64,000 nucleotides of DNA from Sialis fuliginosa (Eukaryota; Arthropoda; Insecta; Megaloptera; Sialidae): NCBI GenBank assembly GCA_961205875.1, contig OY540813.1, positions 34,815,001-34,879,000 of the forward strand. The letters run 5' to 3'. The notes beneath the pieces are model-generated. The model had not been told where the DNA came from, did not search any database, and saw only the letters and a program-made list of their open reading frames with translations. The translations under genes were made by a program, and so were the position numbers. This document shows, in pieces, positions 57,924-64,000 of the stretch (the stretch's first letter is position 1; each line of letters opens with the position of its first letter).

Positions 57924-58556
57924 TACAGTGTATTCCAAGTTGATTAAGACATAGGAAATTTAACATGGAGACAATTAGAAATGTTGTAGTAACTTTTGGT
58001 CTAATTTAACGATGTGTGATTGGTGCATTTTGAAAAGCCACCTCGAAACTAACTGATAAATTTTAAATTAATCAACAGTATTTTGTTTTCAACTTTAATT
58101 TCATTAATTTAAGCATCCTAGATAAAATTATAATAATATTTTTTGGCAGATGTAAATTTGAAAACAAAATACTAATTACAATTTTATTAAATTTTGTGAC
58201 GGCATTTCAAAATGCACCAATGACACATCGTTAAATTTGACCAAAGCTTACTACAACACTCCTAATTGCCCCCACACGGGTAGAAAAGTTGACTTGGGCC
58301 AAGAAATCCTTGTTTTTTATAACGAAAACAATATTTTCTTAATTTAAGAATATACTCTTAATCCAGAAAATTGTTGTTTCTCTTTAAAGAAATATTGTTG
58401 GGCGAAAACAATAATATACTTGGATTAAGAATACATTCTTATATTGAGAAAATATTGTTTTCGTTATATATAAAACAAGATTTTCTTGGCCCAAGTCACT
58501 TTTCTACCTGTGCATGTTAAATTTCTTATGTCTTAATCAACTTTATACACTGTATA
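57924..58556. mobile_element. Long-TIR element U, with a second palindrome nested in it
   Basis: The arms run from ACAGTGTATTCCAAGTTG and from the mirrored right end ACACTGTA inward for more than 140 bp, sharing AATTTAACGATGTGT and TTGGTGCATTTTGAAA. The right arm is broken by the nested palindrome at 58273-58512; the broken ends match the intact arm at 1-58. Confidence 0.75.
58273..58512. mobile_element. Nested palindromic MITE, about 240 bp
   Basis: GTAGAAAAGTTGACTTGGGC and roughly 100 bp inward (58273-58370) are mirrored at 58412-58512. Shared blocks include ACGAAAACAATATTTTCT. The join with U shows CA on both sides, so the duplication is 2 bp or uncertain. No coding. Confidence 0.72.
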
Positions 58557-59335
58557 ACTAAAAACTTTTCTAGTTTATTTTTTATTCCATTACGATAGAA
58601 GAAACAAAATTACGTCAATACAATTGAAGCAAAATCTAATAATAATGAAATGTTATAATAATACGAACTTCTTAAGTAGGTAATGTGTAAACTAAGTACG
58701 TTTGTTTGAAGTTAACTAACCGTTCAAATATCAACATTCAATTACCAAGAAGTTTCTCTAAACACACATTACCATGGGAACAACACTGATTGTAAGAAAT
58801 CAATTAAATAAAACCCAATAACATATACAGTAAAACAACCATATTGATATAAAATTTGAACATGACCATATATAAACAAATAATTGATTTATCTTATTAC
58901 TAAGTAAAACAACACATGCAGACTCAAGTTAGAGTAAATGTCTATAAATTCACAGTAACGAGGTTGGCTGCTAATACATATTCATCTAATCAGCCAGTTA
59001 CAGGTAGCACTGGTTACACGACAGGTATGTTACTGCAGGACAGGCAATTACAACTAACTATCCTAAGCGATATGTTGTTGTAACGCGTGCAGCTAAAACT
59101 CTACATGTCGTATGTAACAAGTACTTTGTGTAACCTCTGTCTAAGGTTCCCTGCAATGTGCCACTTTGTCAAATAATGGCTTAGTAGGTACAGTCAATGT
59201 TCATTAATGCTGTTCAAGTGATCAATCTTGATAGATCTGCATTTTTAGACAAAAGTAAAGATCTACAAATGTCGTTGTAGATCGTGATAGAGATTGAAAC
59301 GTTGAAAAGTCATGAGATTTTTCCATCAAAAAACC
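58557..59335. other. Spacer, moderately GC-richer at 58960-59160
   Basis: CAGGTAGCACTGGTTACACG and GTAACGCGTGCAGCTAAAAC-like sequence is less AT-rich than average, but no exon structure is convincing. Confidence 0.35.
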
Positions 59336-59399
59336 CAGGGTTTCGAACCGGAACTGAACCGAAAACCGGAAGAACCTTTATTTTTTGCCGGAACGAAAA
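59336..59399 (+). mobile_element. Truncated hAT-type element H2
   Basis: CAGGGTTTCGAACCGGAACT and the following GGTTTTCGG-type units match one end of H1. The copy stops exactly where MITE G3 begins. Confidence 0.65.
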
Positions 59400-59732
59400 T
59401 CCGGTATTATAAAGGACCTTACAAAATTTGCTAGCTAGCAATTACATTCAAATGGGGTATTAATTCTGTACTAGTATCTATGGATTAGTTATGAAATTTA
59501 GAGCAGTGACACTTCAACTAATTGTAACACGGTTGGCATCTTTCACCGTACAAAGTAATTTTCATAACATCACCACTGTTTTAATACTGTTGGTATTTAC
59601 TTACTACAACGCGTGCGCGAAACTTGTCAAAGTCTTCAACAAACTCCAAAAGAACTGTCATATAAGTTTGATATCTCACTTGAATGTGCTTGTTAGCTAA
59701 CAAATTTGTTAGGTCCTTTATAATACCGGACA
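59400..59732 (-). mobile_element. PIF/Harbinger-like MITE G3, left two bases missing
   Basis: TCCGGTATTATAAAGGACC at the left and CCTTTATAATACCGGACA plus TAA at the right. The left TG and TAA are absent, at the join with the broken hAT H2. This suggests a deletion at, or a rearranged end of, the insertion. Confidence 0.82.
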
Positions 59733-59733
59733 T
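59581..59733 (-). CDS. Exon-like frame in MITE G3
   Basis: This 50-residue frame begins MSGIIKDLTNLLANK and has the same YQTYMTVLLEFVEDFDKF core. The GTAAGTA donor-like sequence is kept. A longer reading upstream to 59763 runs out of the element and is not favoured. Confidence 0.35.
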   Translation of the reverse strand: MSGIIKDLTNLLANKHIQVRYQTYMTVLLEFVEDFDKFRARVVVSKYQQY

Positions 59734-59735
59734 AA

Positions 59736-60310
59736 TAAAACCTAAACAATTTATTTTATACATAACTGTAAATTGTCATCATTGCATTGATTTAAAATGC
59801 ATCATTTAAATAACATTTGATATACAATTATACATATTTAGATTTATGCAAATGCTTTACATCTATATTGCTTTCCTCAGTAGGTTTCTCATTACATAGT
59901 TTTTAGTACTAATAAAATTAACTGCAATTCAGTTTAATTAAGACTGCAAGTCATAATCATAAAGATTTTAATATATAGATATATTACTCTATTAAATAAC
60001 ATAGTTTATTTTTTACCCATCTCTTGAAGATATTCCGTGAGAAACAATAAGACAAATATGCTATGTTTTTTGTACAGACACAAAAAGTTCAATTTATTTA
60101 ATATATTTTTGAATATTATTTACTATAAAATTTATATACAGTAATTAAAAATAGTATAATTATCGTATACTAACTGTTTTTATAAGAACCACATTATTTT
60201 CAATATATATTTTTAAGAAAAAGTAAACTATATATAATATTGACCTAACCGATTAATTAATATTTGTTTTTAGTAATGATCACCGCAAACCAAATAATGA
60301 AGTACTGAGG
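59736..60310. other. AT-rich spacer
   Basis: Nothing recognised. Confidence 0.4.
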
Positions 60311-60312
60311 TA

Positions 60313-60859
60313 GGGTCAACTGGGGTAAAAGTGAAACAAAATATAAATCTTTCATGTTTTTTTGACAGTTAACGATACAAATTCATACTTTAATTTTTTT
60401 CTACTAGATGCGCTTATGAATAACCATTTTAAATACTTACGTCAGTTGTACTGTACTTGTTTCATTTTTAACCTCTAATTTGGGAAAAGGTGAAACAGGC
60501 CTCTAATGGAAAATATTTCTCGAAAAATTAAAAGAAAAGCTACTTTGGTAACTTTGATTTATCTTCTTTGTGGCATATCAATGTGAAATTGTAACTTTAA
60601 TTAATATCTGAGCTATACAGAAAGTTATGTGTAAAGAATTAAAATTTAATTGATACGTTTTGACATCGACTAACTGACATTGACAAAGGGAGGGGTGACA
60701 CATCACTTATTAGCCGATTCATATTTTCAGGTCGCTTTAACAAACCTTTAATGATGATGTCAGTTTTTATAATTCTCCAATAAACAAATTAGTTTTTTAG
60801 TTGTAAGCTTGTTTCACTTTTACCCCATTTTTGTGTTTCATATTTACCCCACTCGACCC
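60313..60859. mobile_element. TA-target element with GGGTCAACTGGGGTAAA ends
   Basis: GGGTCAACTGGGGTAAAAGT at the left and TTTACCCCACTCGACCC at the right are inverted, and TA flanks both (60311-60312 and 60860-60861). A second inner unit, GTTTCACTTTTACCCCA, lies just before the right end. No transposase. Confidence 0.72.
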
Positions 60860-60861
60860 TA

Positions 60862-61440
60862 TATAATAATATATCTTTATGTATATCCATATTCTATTAT
60901 AACATATGTAATAACATATGTAAAATTGCCTAGTTTCGGTAAATTTCTGTAATTTTAAATGGAAACAGATTGAAAACAACATTATAGTTATTAATTTCCA
61001 TGTTTCACAACATATTGTACAAGAATAATATATTCAGTAATTTAAGAAGCTACAGATGTATGATATGAGAACAGATTTTTTACATAAAGTCTTAATAAAC
61101 TGATTCACCTTTTTCTTTATGCGTGCATTTACTAATAACCTTGGACGTGCGCTACTGTAATTATGCTAATATATACTATAACTAAAATATACAAATTTAA
61201 ATATGCAGTTTCTTATACACTTATATACCAGACTGCTTAAATATCATATTGTATTATAATACACGGCTTCAATTTTTTGAATGAATATAAATTATTCGTA
61301 CAGTAGGGGAATTGCTCCAACAGTGAGAAGGGTTTTGTTTTATGGCCATAAATTTTATAAATGATAAGATAATTTAATGCTTGATACGCCGTTCGAAAGA
61401 GCATATCAGATATGCCATATCTTGTGGAAAAAAAGTTATC
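60862..61440. other. AT-rich spacer
   Basis: A 127-codon minus frame at 61237-61620 crosses the border of two repeat fragments and is therefore not credible as a gene. Confidence 0.4.
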
Positions 61441-61441
61441 A

Positions 61442-61510
61442 AACCGACGCGGCTTACACCCAGAAGCCAAGATCCATATCAAGATCACCGTGGAAGCCTC
61501 AAGACTTGTA
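61442..61510 (+). mobile_element. Family Q fragment
   Basis: CCGACGCGGCTTACACCCAG and ATATCAAGATCACCGTGGAAG match 56228-56285. Confidence 0.55.
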
Positions 61511-61574
61511 TAAAAATATATGTTATTAAAAAACAGTTTATAAATAATTCGGGCAAGACATACACGAGTGTATG

Positions 61575-62330
61575 CCATAAGGATTCCGAAGTACGTACTA
61601 CGTGAAATGTTTGGAACCACTTACAGGTGCATTTTTAAAGTTAAAATATAAAAAAGTATAAAGTTCTACTAATTGAGATCTATATTTTGACATACCACAT
61701 GCCTAGATATCAAAATAAAAAATTCTATAACGCCCCTCCCTATAATTCAAAAATTTAAAATTATATTGTTGACTTTAGTATTTGTCGTTGGTAGTCCCAC
61801 CAAAGCCTCGTTACCAAATTTTTTTCAGATTTTTTGAGCCAGTAGTTACAGAGTTAGGGGAGGGGGGGGCAGAATAAAATACTGCTTTTAGCCCCCTACA
61901 GGCGCCATTTTTGAGTTAGAAAAAAAAATAAAAAATATGGTCAAATTCTAATAATTGAGATGTACATTTTGACATGCCACACATTTTTTTTGTTTTTTTT
62001 TTGGATTTGCACCATTTTTGATTTAGAAAAAAAATAGAAAAAGGGTCAAATTCCGCTTGTTTGGATATACATTTTAACGTGCCACATGCCTTGGTATAAA
62101 AAATTTTTTTTTACCTAGCTTTAACTCCTTATTGCCCCCCCCTGAAAAATTATTTATTCAATAAATTTGTACATATTTTACTAGAGGGTGTCATTTTACA
62201 TGTTCAGTAAAAATTTCAAGCTTATAGCTTATATAGTTTACGAGCTATTTGGGTTTGAGTGAAAAGGACGGACGGACGACAAAGTGAGATTAATAAGGTT
62301 TCTTCGGAACCCTAAAAAATGTTACTCAGT
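61575..62330 (+). mobile_element. Family P, longest copy
   Basis: From GGATTCCGAAGTACGTACTA to GGACGGACGGACGACAAAGT and finally TTCGGAACCCTAAAAAATG. The terminal GGACGG-tract plus GGAACCCTAAAA layout is common in arthropod interspersed repeats. Two related sub-blocks of about 200 bp (each with a GCGCCATTTTTG-like or CACCATTTTTG piece) follow one another. Fragments at 12063 and 35843 belong to the same family. No coding. Confidence 0.6.
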
Positions 62331-63038
62331 GATTCTTTCTGAGTCCAAAACTAAAAGGATCCCATAAATCTTCTGTAGCCTCAGTACAAAAAGTTTATAT
62401 TGTATGCAAACACGACAATAAAGTGAAATTTTAAAGACAACAAGATAAGAAACAAACAAAACATGAAATAAAGACACCAATAAGAATAAATATAAAAAAT
62501 TGTCTACATTTATAATTACATATATTTTTATTTACAATCAATCAAACTATTTTAAATGGTGGAAAATATTTTCGATTAATAAATACAACCAATAAAAAGC
62601 AGAGAAAATAACATACATAGTAATCGTATGCAAGCAAAAAAATATATGATTATATATGTCTTAAATGCGTCTTTTAATCAAACAATCAGAATATATATTA
62701 TTGCATAGCAAAAAAATAACACACGAAAGCTACTAGTTAAAATTATATGCTACCGAATTTATACAAACATAAATATAATTCACACGCGATTGTCAAAAAA
62801 GATAAAAAATAAACAGTTATCAAAATAGTTTAATAAATATGTTTTCATAAACTGATCATTTAAAAAGCGATTATATGTTACAACACTAAAAATGACATTG
62901 CAAAACCCCGTAATTCTGTTACCTGAAATTTGGACTACGCATTATACAAGTGCCATTTCAAACAGACACATTTCAATTTTTATTCGGATTAGGTTTGATA
63001 AGCAATAACAACAAAAATAAATTAAATAATAAATACAA
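62331..63038. other. AT-rich spacer
   Basis: Nothing recognised. Confidence 0.4.
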
Positions 63039-63046
63039 GTTATAAT

Positions 63047-63602
63047 CACGGACTTGAACCTGAACCCGAACCCGAACCGAACCACTATATTTCAAAGTTA
63101 ACGAACCTGAATCTGAACCCGAACCTTTTCATGGATAATCGGTAACCATGTACTTTTAAAAGGTCCAATAAATTATTTTTAATATTTTAATATTTTCCTC
63201 CAATAATTGTTAAAAGAGATTATAAAATGTACTAATACTGAAAATCTGTGACTTATAAAGTCAACTACTGAAATTTACATATTTTTTACTTTCTTTTTTA
63301 ATTCTACAACTGAATTACATTTCAATTTGCAAAAAAAATCTAAAAAATAGAAATTTTAATCTTCAAAATGTAATTTTATTTTTTGCCCCTTTTTCTAGTA
63401 ATATTTTAAGGGCTATTAATGGTTTTTTCATCTTCATAAAATGATTTATTTGTTAATTATAATTTTTTTTCTAACAAAATAATTTTCTTTCAATTACAAA
63501 CTTGAACCCGAACTCGAACCTGAACCCTAAAAAAGTAACGGTTTTTAAACCGAAATTTATGTTTGAACCCGAACTATAAATAAATTCCGGTTCAAGTCCC
63601 TG
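63047..63602. mobile_element. hAT-type element with GAACCCGAACC repeats, 556 bp
   Basis: CACGGACTTGAACC at the left and GGTTCAAGTCCCTG at the right are flanked by exact GTTATAAT duplications (63039-63046 and 63603-63610). Near both ends GAACCCGAAC or GAACCTGAAC units are repeated several times. The left terminus has one change from CAGGG. Confidence 0.9.
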
Positions 63603-63610
63603 GTTATAAT

Positions 63611-64000
63611 ATTCCAATATTTATACGTAGCTTTATGATTTTCATCAAAGTTTTTCATTTACCTATAGATAATCTTAAATCTATGATTCCTTTTTAGTGT
63701 AATATTAAGAGTATTTTTCCATAAAGAATCGTCAAATATAAAATTTACACGGCACTCATTTGACCAGAAGTTTTCGTTTCTAACCCAAAATGTTATTATA
63801 TGTAACAGAACACTTTTGTTAAGATTTTGCATTACTGTAAGATTATTTTAATTCAAATGGGTTTTAAATCATACTTATTTTCGAATAATGGACTGAATAC
63901 ATCAACAATGCAATTACCAACGTTTTGGAGTTTTAGTATACATAGATAAGTATAAATTAATGACAGAAAAATCAACAATACCGGTAACAAAAAAAAAAAA
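63611..64000. other. AT-rich sequence to the window end
   Basis: The window ends in an A run. Nothing is recognised. Confidence 0.4.

Noticed and set aside
61237..61620. 127-codon minus-strand frame
   Set aside because: It spans AT-rich spacer, a family Q fragment and the start of family P, and has no recognisable motif.
1..64000. CRISPR arrays, bacterial operons, rRNA genes or intact tRNA genes
   Set aside because: No regularly spaced direct repeats, no prokaryotic gene layout, and no complete tRNA or rRNA sequence were seen on either strand.

Overview
The window is AT-rich eukaryotic DNA with no intact protein-coding gene. Short TTAGG-type runs (about 30490 and 54826), the transposon families and the density of splice-like and TATA-rich sequence suggest an arthropod, most likely an insect. 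I cannot name the species. The best host-gene signal is a 55-nt exon-like block on the minus strand at 10135-10189 with good acceptor and donor sites. The window could therefore be intronic or intergenic sequence of a large gene.

Almost everything that can be explained is mobile DNA, much of it dated by nesting. Many insertions can be placed to the base from terminal inverted repeats (TIRs) and target-site duplications (TSDs). hAT-type elements with 8-bp TSDs lie at 4263, 10552, 19697, 20781, 22362, 26764, 37253, 39843, 41467, 44659, 45058 and 63047. Others are a CAGGGTGTCC family with 5-bp TSDs (17857, 21527, broken copy 48155), Helitron-like 3' ends finishing in CTAG before T (5915, 14441, 33401, 53262), and PIF/Harbinger-like elements with TAA/TTA TSDs (12378, 30886, 55189, 56904, 59400). 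There is also a TTAA-target element (6558-7976), a TA-target element full of short iterated motifs (31128-33107), a 5'-truncated non-LTR retrotransposon tail (36690-38040), a mariner transposase scrap (48065-48157), eight copies of an unclassified family here called A, and five copies of a family here called D.

Region by region: 0-5.5 kb holds family A copies, one split by a 1.47-kb composite insertion, then a hAT with D inside it. 5.5-15 kb holds an inverted Helitron pair, the TTAA element, two D copies, two hATs, a Harbinger element, the exon-like block and a GC-richer island. 15-25 kb holds a foldback with about 165-bp arms, four family A copies and several hATs. 25-35 kb holds a three-level nested element, a D copy containing a tiny 31-bp palindromic insertion, and a Harbinger element split by the motif-rich TA element. 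35-45 kb holds a retrotransposon tail with a hAT in its 3' UTR and a 203-bp near-perfect palindrome encoding two opposed hammerhead-ribozyme-like motifs. 45-64 kb holds more family A, Helitron and hAT copies, three Harbinger-like MITEs with an exon-like reading frame, and a palindrome inside a palindrome.

The most unusual items are the inverted hammerhead pair (39019-39221), the Harbinger-like MITE whose start codon is completed by its own target duplication, the 31-bp palindrome flanked by an 8-9-bp duplication (28635-28665), and the motif-iterated 1.98-kb element at 31128-33107. All family assignments rest on termini and duplications read directly from the sequence, not on database comparison.
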